DNA from: Lachnospiraceae bacterium
GTDB lineage: Bacteria; Bacillota; Clostridia; Lachnospirales; Lachnospiraceae
Direction of reading: 5' to 3'
DNA: 17,092 bases
Assembly: GCA_003542935.1 (NCBI GenBank)
Contig: DPJQ01000243.1
Coordinates: 1,293 to 18,384, forward strand
This document shows, piece by piece, positions 7,801 to 14,898 of the stretch. Made by a program: the position numbers and the translations under genes. The notes below the pieces were generated by a model. It made no database searches. It saw nothing but the letters and a program-made list of their open reading frames with translations, and was not told the DNA's origin. Within the stretch, counting starts at the first letter, position 1. Each line of letters begins with the position of its first letter.

Positions 7801-7834
7801 CTATTGAAGCACACAAAAAAACCATCGTCAATAG
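7801..7834 (-). promoter_or_regulatory. candidate alpha-galactosidase promoter inside a 7-bp inverted repeat
   Basis: On the minus strand the -35 is TTGACG (7826-7831), the spacer is 17 bases and the -10 is TTCAAT (7803-7808). The two hexamers are embedded in a perfect 7-bp inverted repeat, CTATTGA at 7801-7807 and TCAATAG at 7828-7834, so a dimeric regulator could bind both. The leader would be about 95 bases. Confidence 0.5.
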
Positions 7835-7880
7835 CCTTTTTACTGAATTTAATCGTCGGATTCACCAGCCCGGAACCGTC

Positions 7881-7912
7881 GGAAAAGGCGGGAAAGATTT
7901 CCCGCCTTTTCC
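7881..7912 (-). terminator. terminator-like hairpin between permease and alpha-galactosidase genes
   Basis: Perfect 15-bp arms, GGAAAAGGCGGGAAA (7881-7895) and its reverse complement (7898-7912), nearly abut. The GC-rich core GGCGGG is followed by a TTTTCC tract in either direction. It lies 48 bases past the second permease stop and upstream of the alpha-galactosidase promoter. It should end or thin out transporter transcripts. The short U-tract suggests partial read-through. Confidence 0.7.
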
Positions 7913-7960
7913 ATTCAATATATGCGTTTTTGTGACATGCAATTTTTATTACCATGCTGT

Positions 7961-8818
7961 TTATTTCACAGCACCGGAAGTAACACCTTCCACGATGTAT
8001 CTCTGCAGGAATACATACAGGATCAGGATCGGCAGCATCGCCAGCAAAAGGGCCGCCATAACCAGGCCGATATCCGTAGAATATGTCCCGTAGAATACCT
8101 GTGTGGCAATCGGGATCGTATACAGTTCCTTTTTGGCCAGTACAAGGCTGGGAAGCAGGTAGTCATTCCAGAACGCCATGGCATCGATGATCGCCACAGT
8201 GGCGATCGTAGGTTTCAGCAGCGGGAAAACCACTTTCCAATAGGTCTGCCAACGGGTACAGCCGTCGATCGTGGCCGCTTCCTCCAGGGAGATGGGCACA
8301 TTCGTATTGATGGCCCCGTGGAACATGAAGGTGGCCATGGAGAGGGAAAATCCCACATGCATGAAAATCAGCGTGGCACGGTGGTTCAGAATATTCAGCA
8401 GGCCGCCGTACAGGGAAACCAGCGGAACCATCAGCACCTGGAAAGGAATAACCATGGAAGCCACCATCAGGCCAAACAACAGGCCGCAGGCTTTCCAGTT
8501 GTTGCGCACGATCACGAATGCTGCCATAGACGCCAGGGAAATCGTGATAATCGTGGACAGGATCGTGATAATCAGAGAGTTTCCGAAGGAGAGCAGGAAA
8601 TTCATCTTTTCCATGGCTTCCGGGAAATTCTCTATGGTAAACCCGTGGGAACCGATCAGCGCCAGCGGATCGGCAGTGATATCTGCCTTAACCTTGAATA
8701 CATTGATCACGACCAGTACAAAAGGAAAGATAAAGCAGACAAACGCCAGTAACAAGATAATAATCATGACCGCATGGCTGATCTTTTTATTGCGGGCAGC
8801 TCTTTCGTTCATATCCAT
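7961..8818 (-). CDS. sugar ABC transporter permease, MalG/MsmG type
   Basis: An inner-membrane permease of the carbohydrate importer family CUT1, 285 residues, with about six membrane helices. The first is at about 15-40. The cytoplasmic EAA loop, which docks the ATPase, is EEAATIDGCTRWQTYWKVVFPLLKP at about 179-203. The C-terminus (YIVEGVTSGAVKx-type, ending VTSGAVK) is typical of MalG-like permeases. It pairs with the upstream permease to form the channel for the sugar brought by the lipoprotein. Its ATG shares one base with the upstream stop (TAATG), so translation is coupled; a GGAGG site lies 10 bases upstream. No ATPase gene is nearby, as in many msm systems that use a shared multi-sugar ATPase. 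Confidence 0.95.
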   Translation of the reverse strand: MDMNERAARNKKISHAVMIIILLLAFVCFIFPFVLVVINVFKVKADITADPLALIGSHGFTIENFPEAMEKMNFLLSFGNSLIITILSTIITISLASMAAFVIVRNNWKACGLLFGLMVASMVIPFQVLMVPLVSLYGGLLNILNHRATLIFMHVGFSLSMATFMFHGAINTNVPISLEEAATIDGCTRWQTYWKVVFPLLKPTIATVAIIDAMAFWNDYLLPSLVLAKKELYTIPIATQVFYGTYSTDIGLVMAALLLAMLPILILYVFLQRYIVEGVTSGAVK

Positions 8819-9699
8819 TACGCCGACACCTCCGCTTTCTTACCAATATATACCTGAAGCACACCGACCACGGCGCACACAATAAACAGGATCAAAGCCT
8901 CCGCCTGGCCCGTACCGTAATTCTTGTAGGTAAAAGCCTGATTATACACATGCATGGCTGCCATGACAGAGCTTCCGAAAGGCTCGCCTTTTGTCAGGGA
9001 CAGGTTGACATCGTATACCATAAAGCAGCGGGTAATCGTCAGGAACAGGCACTGCACAAAGGAGGACACCATCAGCGGAACGGAAATATGTACAATCGTC
9101 TGTATCCCCGTACAGCCGTCGATCATGGCCGCCTCCAACACATCCGCCGACACACTCATAAATCCGGCCACATAAATCAGCATCATATAGCCGGCATACT
9201 GCCACACGGAAACGATGATCATACAGAGCATCGCGCCGTTCGGCGTAGCCAGCCAGGAAGTGGACAGGGCCCCGATGGAGAGGGACGTACCCAGCGCCAC
9301 CAAAGCACGGTTAAACACAAATTTCCAGATATAACCAAGTACGATACCGCCGATCAGGTTCGGGACAAAGAAACCTGCCCGGAAGAAATTCTGGCCTTTC
9401 ACGCCACTGGTAACCAGAAACGCCAGCAAAAACGCCACCACGTTGACCAGAATAACGGCTATAACGGCGTAAATAAACGTCCGGCCCAGGGCCTGCCAGT
9501 AATCCGCGTCCGCAAATGCGGAGATATAATTCGCAAAGCCCACAAAGGGTTTGCTCTTTGACACCCCGTCCCAGCTCGTAAAGGTAAGGTATAAACCATA
9601 AATGAACGGAAGAATAACCACCGCGAAAAACGCAGCCGTTGTAAGCCCGGCAAACATCAGAAACTGTTTGGTCTTATAAGACATAGTATTGGTATTCAT
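8818..9699 (-). CDS. sugar ABC transporter permease, MalF/MsmF type
   Basis: The first permease of the CUT1 importer, 293 residues, with about six membrane helices beginning at about 14-38. The periplasm-side segment FTSWDGVSKSKPFVGFANY is characteristic of MsmF/UgpA-like permeases. The EAA loop is LEAAMIDGCTGIQTIVHISVPLM at about 188-210. The start is the ATG at 9699 with GGGAGA about 11 bases upstream; an ATG five codons later is possible. It follows the binding-protein gene by 71 bases, which contain a strong hairpin, and overlaps the next permease by one base. Confidence 0.95.
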   Translation of the reverse strand: MNTNTMSYKTKQFLMFAGLTTAAFFAVVILPFIYGLYLTFTSWDGVSKSKPFVGFANYISAFADADYWQALGRTFIYAVIAVILVNVVAFLLAFLVTSGVKGQNFFRAGFFVPNLIGGIVLGYIWKFVFNRALVALGTSLSIGALSTSWLATPNGAMLCMIIVSVWQYAGYMMLIYVAGFMSVSADVLEAAMIDGCTGIQTIVHISVPLMVSSFVQCLFLTITRCFMVYDVNLSLTKGEPFGSSVMAAMHVYNQAFTYKNYGTGQAEALILFIVCAVVGVLQVYIGKKAEVSA

Positions 9700-9727
9700 A
9701 ATTTACTTGTCTCCCTTTCTTTCCACT

Positions 9728-9757
9728 CTGCGGCCCAAAGTTCTTTTTGGGCCGCAG
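9728..9757 (-). other. 12-bp perfect stem-loop between binding-protein and permease genes
   Basis: CTGCGGCCCAAA (9728-9739) and its exact reverse complement (9746-9757) enclose a 6-base loop. No U-tract follows on the minus strand, so it is not a complete terminator. Hairpins at this place in sugar-import operons commonly protect the upstream message from 3' decay, which lets the binding protein be made in excess over the membrane parts. Confidence 0.8.
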
Positions 9758-9770
9758 GGCAATATCAGGC

Positions 9771-11075
9771 TTAATGTTCAACAGGAGCCGTAGCCTGCCA
9801 GTATCCTTCAATATTGGCCGCAAGACCTGCGCGGTCCGTCTGGTCAGCCAGATATTCCTGGAACATAGCGCCACATTTTGAATAGTGGTCATCCGGCAGA
9901 TAATCATAATTCGGGATCAGATTTCCGGCATCCGCATAGGCTTTCACGGACACGGACAGGGGATCAAGGCCGGCAGCTTCAATATTGCTGTACGCCGGAA
10001 CCAGGGCGCATCTCTCTGTCAGGAACGCGTTTCCTTCCGGATCCGATACCAGCCAGTTCAGGAAATCCTTGGCCGCCTGACGCTGCTCGTCGGACGTGGC
10101 GTCGGAGGAATCAATAAAGAAGAATTTGGAACCGCCGCCCACCAGTTTACCGTTGGAGCCGTCATCTGTGTTCTGGGGCACGGGCATCATACCCATCTTT
10201 TCGCTGGGCTCAAAATCCTTGATCAGGGACCAATCCCAGTTACCACCGAACATGAAAGCGATCTTGCCTTCCGCCAGCTGCTGCTCGAGAACCTCGCGCT
10301 CCGCAGCCACCGGGGAGCTTGCCGCGAAATTGTACTGTTTCAGCAAATCAAACGTATCCATCAGCGAATTCCATTTCGCATTGTTGGCCAGATCAGAGGT
10401 CCCGCCATGAAGAGCCGTGACGAATGCTTCCGTATCCTCCTGCTCCTCATATACCTGGCTCAGGAAATGGCCTGCCAGAGACCAGTCCTCTTTCATAACG
10501 CCTGTGGGAGTCTCCATACCGCCGGCCACAAGCTGCTCCAACAATCCCTTGAACGCGTCGGTCGTCGCGTAATCTTCCGGCTTAAACTCCGTGCCGGTGA
10601 TGGCTTCAATAGCTTCCGCATTGTACATCACGCCGCGGGCCTCGATACATACCGGGAATCCCATAACCTTGTCGTCTATGGAGATCGCATAGTTAGTATT
10701 TTTTACCCAATCCTGATCACTCAGGTCAATCGCATGCTCCGGCCCAAGTGAATAGATATCTTTAGCGTCTACCATAGACAGCGTATACGGATCGTTCGCG
10801 GAATATCTGGTGGCCATATGGGCCGCTACCGTATCCTGGGACATGTATACTTCCACATTCACTCCCTTGGCTTCGCTGTATTCCTTGGCCAGTTCCTCAA
10901 ACTGATCCTGAATCTCGCTCTTGGAGTTAAAAATGGTGAAAGATACACCGGATCCGCCATCCCCGGAGCCGCCTGCCGCGCTTCCTCCGTCGGACGAACC
11001 GGAACCACCGCCACATGCTGTTACGGATACTGCCATGGCCGCTGCCAGGGCTGCTGCTACTAATTTCCTTTTCAT
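9771..11075 (-). CDS. sugar ABC transporter substrate-binding lipoprotein
   Basis: An extracellular solute-binding protein of 434 residues (SBP family 1, MsmE/RafE-like) that captures sugar and delivers it to the two permeases. The signal peptide MKRKLVAAALAAAMAVSVTAC ends in a lipobox with Cys21 as the lipidated residue. A flexible Gly/Ser-rich linker (about 22-47) precedes the folded lobes. Tell-tale segments are FGGNWDWSLI and DFLNWLVSDPEGNAFLTE. Raffinose-family sugars are the likely ligand because a GH36 enzyme follows, but the sequence alone does not fix this. The ATG at 11075 has GAAAAGG just upstream. A near-consensus promoter lies at 11123-11151 and a hairpin after the stop. Confidence 0.94.
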   Translation of the reverse strand: MKRKLVAAALAAAMAVSVTACGGGSGSSDGGSAAGGSGDGGSGVSFTIFNSKSEIQDQFEELAKEYSEAKGVNVEVYMSQDTVAAHMATRYSANDPYTLSMVDAKDIYSLGPEHAIDLSDQDWVKNTNYAISIDDKVMGFPVCIEARGVMYNAEAIEAITGTEFKPEDYATTDAFKGLLEQLVAGGMETPTGVMKEDWSLAGHFLSQVYEEQEDTEAFVTALHGGTSDLANNAKWNSLMDTFDLLKQYNFAASSPVAAEREVLEQQLAEGKIAFMFGGNWDWSLIKDFEPSEKMGMMPVPQNTDDGSNGKLVGGGSKFFFIDSSDATSDEQRQAAKDFLNWLVSDPEGNAFLTERCALVPAYSNIEAAGLDPLSVSVKAYADAGNLIPNYDYLPDDHYSKCGAMFQEYLADQTDRAGLAANIEGYWQATAPVEH

Positions 11076-11122
11076 AATCCTTTTCCCCCTTGGATTTGTT
11101 TTGTATCGCGATTACGGTGATT

Positions 11123-11151
11123 ATAGTATCATTTAGCTTTTAATATGTCAA
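11123..11151 (-). promoter_or_regulatory. promoter of the alpha-galactoside transporter operon
   Basis: The -35 is a perfect TTGACA (11146-11151), the spacer is 17 bases, and the -10 is TACTAT (11123-11128) preceded by TG. The -35 lies in CGATTGACATA, which recurs upstream of the GH13 gene. The palindrome ATCGCGAT lies a few bases past the expected start point, a plausible repressor site. Confidence 0.75.
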
Positions 11152-11360
11152 TCGGTTATCATAATTTTTTTGAGATTTTCTTTAAGTTTATTGATTGTTT
11201 CTAAATTCTATGTTAATTTTTCGTGGATTATTCCCAATTTAATGAGATTTTATATCAACCAATTGTCATATTCCTACCGTGAGTTCGCATAATTTTCCTC
11301 TCATTCTGCCGTATGAATACCCTTATATGTCATCCCATTGACATTCTTTTTAACTTCTTA

Positions 11361-11389
11361 TTGCACCTGCTCCTCTTTTTTGCTACAAT
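11361..11389 (+). promoter_or_regulatory. promoter of the DUF624 gene
   Basis: The -35 is TTGCAC (11361-11366), the spacer is 17 bases, and the -10 is TACAAT (11384-11389) with TGC directly before it. The leader would be about 80 bases, ending in a GGAGG site at 11461-11465. Confidence 0.65.
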
Positions 11390-11474
11390 ATTTTGACAAC
11401 ACTATTCTTACATGTCCAAACCATGTTCAACAGATTCTCTCACTATAAATAGCAAGCCAAGGAGGATACACATC

Positions 11475-12158
11475 ATGAACAAGCTTTTCAATCTGGACAA
11501 TCCTTTCTGGAACAGCATGGACAGAGTTTTCGACCTATTCATAGCCAACGTCCTGTGGCTGGTCTGCTGTCTGCCCGTTTTCACGATCGGCCCCTCCACC
11601 GCTGCCTTTTATTACGTTCTGGTCAATATGGCCCGCGGGGAGGACGGCATTATATCCAGAGATTTTTTCCGTTCCTTTAAGCAAAATTTCCGCCAGGGCG
11701 TGGGCTTTGGCCTGCTGATGGCCGCAGTCGGAGTCTTTTTGGCTGTCGATATCAATATGTGCTATCATTCCGGCACAGGCATCTATACCTTCTTTATGGT
11801 ATTTTTCTCCGTTTTATTCCTGCTGTGGGGATCCGTCACATTGTATTCTTTCGCCCTGCTGGCAAAATTCAATAAAAAGAATACCGAAATCCTCGTATGG
11901 GCCTTTTTACTGGCCATGGGACATCCGGGCCAGACCTTCCTGATGCTTTTTGTGACTGCCGGGGGCCTGTGGGTCTGCCATTTGTTGCCCGGCCTGGTTC
12001 TCATTGTCTTTGGTTTGGTGGGAAGATTTCACTCCGTGCTGCTGGCCTCCATATTGAAGCCCTATCTGCCGGACATAGATACAGATGAAGAACTAGAACC
12101 ACTCAGTTTTATCACATCGTCTGAAAATGAGGATAAAAATAGAAATGAAGAAAAGTAA
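11475..12158 (+). CDS. DUF624 (YesL-like) membrane protein
   Basis: A 227-residue integral membrane protein of the DUF624/YesL family. The N-terminus MNKLFNLDNPFWNSMDRVFDLFIANVLW is diagnostic and leads into the first helix (about 18-48, with LPVFTIGPSTAAFYYVL). Further hydrophobic stretches lie at about 77-93, 100-130, 140-155 and 160-190. The tail is acidic and polar. The family usually sits next to sugar ABC transporters and hydrolases in Firmicutes; its molecular role is not known. The ATG at 11475 has GGAGG 9 bases upstream; the open frame begins earlier at 11412 without support. Its end overlaps the next gene by 14 bases, indicating co-translation. Confidence 0.9.
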   Translation: MNKLFNLDNPFWNSMDRVFDLFIANVLWLVCCLPVFTIGPSTAAFYYVLVNMARGEDGIISRDFFRSFKQNFRQGVGFGLLMAAVGVFLAVDINMCYHSGTGIYTFFMVFFSVLFLLWGSVTLYSFALLAKFNKKNTEILVWAFLLAMGHPGQTFLMLFVTAGGLWVCHLLPGLVLIVFGLVGRFHSVLLASILKPYLPDIDTDEELEPLSFITSSENEDKNRNEEK

Positions 12159-12882
12159 AAAAGAACCGTCCGTATTCCGCCAGGAGCTGCACCGCGACTG
12201 GAATACGTTCAAAAGCCTTGACGGAAAGAAGAAACTTCGGTTTTTGTGGGATTATTACCGCTGGAAAATACTGGTCTCCGTTTTCGTCATCATCACTGTC
12301 GTCAGTTTTGCCAATATACTGTGGGAGGGACAGCGTCCCTGCCGTCTGCGGGTCTGTGTGGTGCTGAACAACGACGCCGACTGCAGCGGCTGGTTCCACC
12401 GGTTTGCCCAGGATCTGAAAGCTGACGGAAAGCCGGGCAAAGTGGATATCAACCTGGATCAACCTTTCGATTATGACAACCAGTACTACTATGTACAGGA
12501 GCTGGAGGTCATGACCACCGTATCTTCCCGGCGTATGGATCTGGCAGTCTGCGGCCCGGACATGTACAGCTATCTGCTGGCCATCAACGCCTGCATGCCC
12601 CTTGACGAAGCATTGCCGGACAGCCTCTTTGCCGTCCTCATGAAAAACGGAAAGCTGGTCTACAGCACTGCCAACCTCACCCAGAACGAACACGGCAATG
12701 TCAATCCCGCCGACGGGATCGACGGTTACTATGCCGTGGATCTGTCAGGAACCGCATTTTACGATACCTACAATCAGCCCGCAGAAGGCAAAGAACAGGA
12801 GCCCCTCTATGCAGTCATCATTTCCAATACCGAACACATGGAAGACTGCGAGACACTCCTGAACGCTCTTTTGACAAACTAA
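12145..12882 (+). CDS. single-pass membrane protein of unknown function
   Basis: I do not recognise a family. The product is about 245 residues. It has a basic N-terminus (MKKSKKEPS), a charged stretch to about 40, one membrane helix at about 41-59 (KILVSVFVIITVVSFANIL), and an extracellular domain of about 185 residues. That domain has the look of a small alpha/beta fold (RLRVCVVLNNDADC, MDLAVCGPDMYSYLL), recalling lobes of solute-binding proteins, but this is impression only. The ATG at 12145 is preferred, with AGGA about 10 bases upstream; an ATG at 12127 has no site. It overlaps the DUF624 gene by 14 bases, so the two may form a membrane complex linked to the sugar importer. It converges on the LacI-family gene. 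Confidence 0.8.
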   Translation: MKKSKKEPSVFRQELHRDWNTFKSLDGKKKLRFLWDYYRWKILVSVFVIITVVSFANILWEGQRPCRLRVCVVLNNDADCSGWFHRFAQDLKADGKPGKVDINLDQPFDYDNQYYYVQELEVMTTVSSRRMDLAVCGPDMYSYLLAINACMPLDEALPDSLFAVLMKNGKLVYSTANLTQNEHGNVNPADGIDGYYAVDLSGTAFYDTYNQPAEGKEQEPLYAVIISNTEHMEDCETLLNALLTN

Positions 12883-12913
12883 TATGCAAGGCAGCCTTAC
12901 GCTTCCCATGCCT

Positions 12914-13888
12914 CTACGTGGTCTCCCGTTCTACCAGGTGAACCGGCAGCACCGTCCTGCGGGGAACCAGTTTCCCCTCCACCGCGTCATGAAGCAGGGA
13001 AATCGCGATCTCCGCCATCTCTTTGACCGGCTGATGGATGGTCGTGAGCTGAGGCGTCGTGATCGTAGCGATCTGCATATCGTCAAAACCGATAATCTTC
13101 ATCTGATCCGGCACGGAAATATGGAGTTTACGGCAGGCCTGCAGTGCCTGGGCCGCAATCACGTCGCTGCTGGCAAATATCCCGTCGGTCTTTGTATACT
13201 TCTGCAGGGCATCCTCCAGTATCTCGCTGTAACGCATGTTGTAGTACTGGGCTTCCTGCACGGACACCTCCACAAAATTGACCTTCTCCCTCTCGCAGAC
13301 CGCCCGGAATCCCTCCGCCCGCGTATCCGCCGGCATAGGCTGGTTGGCAATATTCCCCACCTGCAGCAGATTATGGCAGCCGCAGGATATCAACTTCTCC
13401 GCTGCCAGCTCCCCGCCCTGTCGGTTATCACATTCCACCGAAGCCGTCCCGTTATCCCGAAAACGTTCCATCGTAATCACAGGAATATCCACCCTGCCAA
13501 ATTTTTTCGTCTCCAACGTTCCGCTGCAGAGGATGATCCCCGCCACCTGGTTACCCGTGCACATATCAATAAATTCCTGCTCCCTTTCGCTTCGCTGGGA
13601 ATTGCACAGAAGTATCCGATAACCTTTTTTATACGCCTGATTCTCCAGATTGCTGATCATCTCAGCAAAATAGGGATGGCGGATATGGGGCACGATCAAT
13701 CCAATCATATTGGTACTCTTCCTGTGAAGGGACCGCGCCACCTCATTGGGGCGGTAATTCAGCTCCTCCATAGCGTCCGCCACTTTGCGGCGGGCGTTAT
13801 CACTGATATATCCCCTGTTATTCAAGATACGGGATACCGTGCTGACAGTCAGCCCTGACTCCCTGGCCACATCCTTCAAGGTTGCCAT
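12914..13888 (-). CDS. LacI-family transcriptional regulator
   Basis: A 324-residue repressor with the canonical N-terminal helix-turn-helix, TLKDVARESGLTVSTVSRILNN (about 3-24), and hinge-helix RPNEVARSL. The ligand-binding domain starts at NMIGLIVPHIRHPYFAEM. The C-terminal IIGFDDMQIATITTPQLTTIHQP is typical of the family. The inducer is likely a sugar of the alpha-galactoside or sucrose pathway because of its neighbours; this is inference. The start ATG at 13888 has GGAGAA about 8 bases upstream. It is the only regulator seen in the window and is the best candidate to control the transporter, the alpha-galactosidase and perhaps the GH13 gene. A clear promoter of its own was not found. Confidence 0.95.
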   Translation of the reverse strand: MATLKDVARESGLTVSTVSRILNNRGYISDNARRKVADAMEELNYRPNEVARSLHRKSTNMIGLIVPHIRHPYFAEMISNLENQAYKKGYRILLCNSQRSEREQEFIDMCTGNQVAGIILCSGTLETKKFGRVDIPVITMERFRDNGTASVECDNRQGGELAAEKLISCGCHNLLQVGNIANQPMPADTRAEGFRAVCEREKVNFVEVSVQEAQYYNMRYSEILEDALQKYTKTDGIFASSDVIAAQALQACRKLHISVPDQMKIIGFDDMQIATITTPQLTTIHQPVKEMAEIAISLLHDAVEGKLVPRRTVLPVHLVERETT

Positions 13889-13940
13889 CTGCCGTTTCTC
13901 CTTTATTTCCGTAAAACTCTAAAACCATTTGTTACTCTGA

Positions 13941-13964
13941 AAACCCGCCGCTGCATGCGGGTTT
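13941..13964 (-). terminator. secondary hairpin with short U-tract before the LacI-family gene
   Basis: AAACCCGC (13941-13948) and GCGGGTTT (13957-13964) form an 8-bp stem with an 8-base loop. On the minus strand the stem is followed by TTTTC. It lies just downstream of a stronger terminator and may act as a back-up, or it may be part of the regulator's leader. Confidence 0.45.
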
Positions 13965-13968
13965 ACTC

Positions 13969-14034
13969 AAAAAACGCAAAAAGGAACAAATACGTAAGAC
14001 CGTCAGCATTTCAACAGGTCTACATATCTGTTCC
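13969..14034 (-). terminator. strong rho-independent terminator of the sigma-28-type gene
   Basis: Arms at 14017-14034 and 13983-14001 form an 18-bp stem with one bulged base and a 15-base loop. They are followed on the minus strand by TTTTTGCGTTTTTT. The two internal non-Watson-Crick positions are G-U wobbles in minus-strand RNA but mismatches in plus-strand RNA, which supports the minus-strand direction. It lies about 85 bases after the stop at 14119. Confidence 0.8.
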
Positions 14035-14118
14035 TCTTCACAACTGCTGCCTATCCTACATTAATCCGCCAGTGGAAAACGCAGGATACCGTTTCTGCCT
14101 GCCCTTTCCGTCAGCCAA

Positions 14119-14745
14119 TCAGGCTGCTCCGGCACTCTTATAATACTCGTCAAAGAGTTTGCCGATGGCAGTATGGGTCTCGCCACTGATGGAGGGAAGC
14201 TCCTTCCCCCATGACTTGGTAGCCTCCTGGAAACCCTTTTCCACAGCCGCCTGCATCTCTTTCATTTTTTCGGTGTCATCACCGGCAATGGCATAGGCAA
14301 AATCAAAGATCCTCTGGGATGTCTGCTTCACACCCCAGTAACCATCCTCGGAAATAGCCTGTTGCGCCTCTGCCTTGGTCTGAGCGTCTACAGTAAAATT
14401 GCCGCTGGCAATCTTCCTCCAGAAATCGTCGCTTCCGGCAGCAAGGCCGGTAATACCCTGTTTCTGGAACATACCCATCATCATGTTGGTAAAGCGGTTC
14501 ATCTGGTTATCCAGATCCGCTTTCAGGCTTTTCACAAGGGAAGCCCTCTCGGAATCGCTCATCTTTCCGGTGGCTGCCCTGGCATCGCTGCTGAGTTCCA
14601 CACGATCCTTGTTTACCGCCGTTGCCTGAGCAGCATCCGTACTGCCGGCCGGCTGGCTCTGCCCTGCTTCGCTGGTCTTCACTGCACTCCCGGTGTATAC
14701 CGCTGTGCTGCCATAACCCTGAGTATAAAGATCATCAACTCTCAC
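14119..14745 (-). CDS. protein of unknown function with a sigma-28-type promoter, likely motility-associated
   Basis: A 208-residue soluble protein with no signal peptide or membrane helix. The start is a GTG at 14745, chosen because AGGAGG sits 7 bases upstream; the frame stays open to 14781. The N-terminal 60 residues are low-complexity (Ala, Ser, Thr, Gln) and contain KDRVELSSDARAA (about 47-58). This resembles the D-x-V-x-L-S segment of FlgM and other flagellar export-related proteins. The C-terminal half (about 95-205) is a helical domain with GYWGVKQTSQRIFDFAYAIAG and GFQEATKSWG, which reminds me of DUF5610; I am unsure. A flagellar-type promoter and a dedicated terminator make it a single-gene unit. 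It could be a secreted or regulatory part of the motility regulon; function is unproven. Confidence 0.8.
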   Translation of the reverse strand: MRVDDLYTQGYGSTAVYTGSAVKTSEAGQSQPAGSTDAAQATAVNKDRVELSSDARAATGKMSDSERASLVKSLKADLDNQMNRFTNMMMGMFQKQGITGLAAGSDDFWRKIASGNFTVDAQTKAEAQQAISEDGYWGVKQTSQRIFDFAYAIAGDDTEKMKEMQAAVEKGFQEATKSWGKELPSISGETHTAIGKLFDEYYKSAGAA

Positions 14746-14824
14746 TGTGTATCCTCCTTTTATTAAAAAATGTAAATGCATGTATCTGTCCGGCAGTATA
14801 CCGGAGCTATAGGATGTATAAATA

Positions 14825-14851
14825 CTATCGGCACAATGCCATAAAATGTTA
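14825..14851 (-). promoter_or_regulatory. sigma-28 (SigD/FliA)-type promoter
   Basis: On the minus strand TAACATTT (14844-14851), an 11-base spacer and GCCGATAG (14825-14832) match the flagellar consensus TAAAGTTT-N11-GCCGATAA at 6 of 8 and 7 of 8 positions with exact spacing. The predicted leader to the GTG at 14745 is about 70 bases. No competing sigma-A promoter of comparable quality was seen. Confidence 0.7.
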
Positions 14852-14898
14852 ATACTCCCGTTATGCCGAAAAACATTTACTTTCTTTAACCCGGAGGA

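Larger units (their letters stand above)
11076..11474. other. AT-rich divergent control region between binding-protein and DUF624 genes
   Basis: No gene is seen in these 399 bases. They hold the minus-strand promoter of the transporter and the plus-strand promoter of the DUF624 gene. An 8-bp palindrome ATCGCGAT at 11105-11112, with a central CG as in LacI-family operators, lies just past the transporter start point. The middle (about 11160-11330) is strikingly AT-rich with no further structure that I can support. Confidence 0.6.

Noticed and set aside
9885..10751. 288-codon plus-strand frame opposite the binding-protein gene
   Set aside because: It is antisense to a clear lipoprotein gene with a signal peptide and has no ribosome site.
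11105..11112. ATCGCGAT palindrome as a proven LacI operator
   Set aside because: Eight bases with a central CG are suggestive, but no second copy was found at the alpha-galactosidase, GH13 or regulator genes, so it is kept only as a remark.
14782..14898. terminator after the GH13 gene
   Set aside because: Only weak imperfect repeats (GGCATAA against TTATGGC) with no U-tract were found. The segment is better explained by the sigma-28-type promoter.
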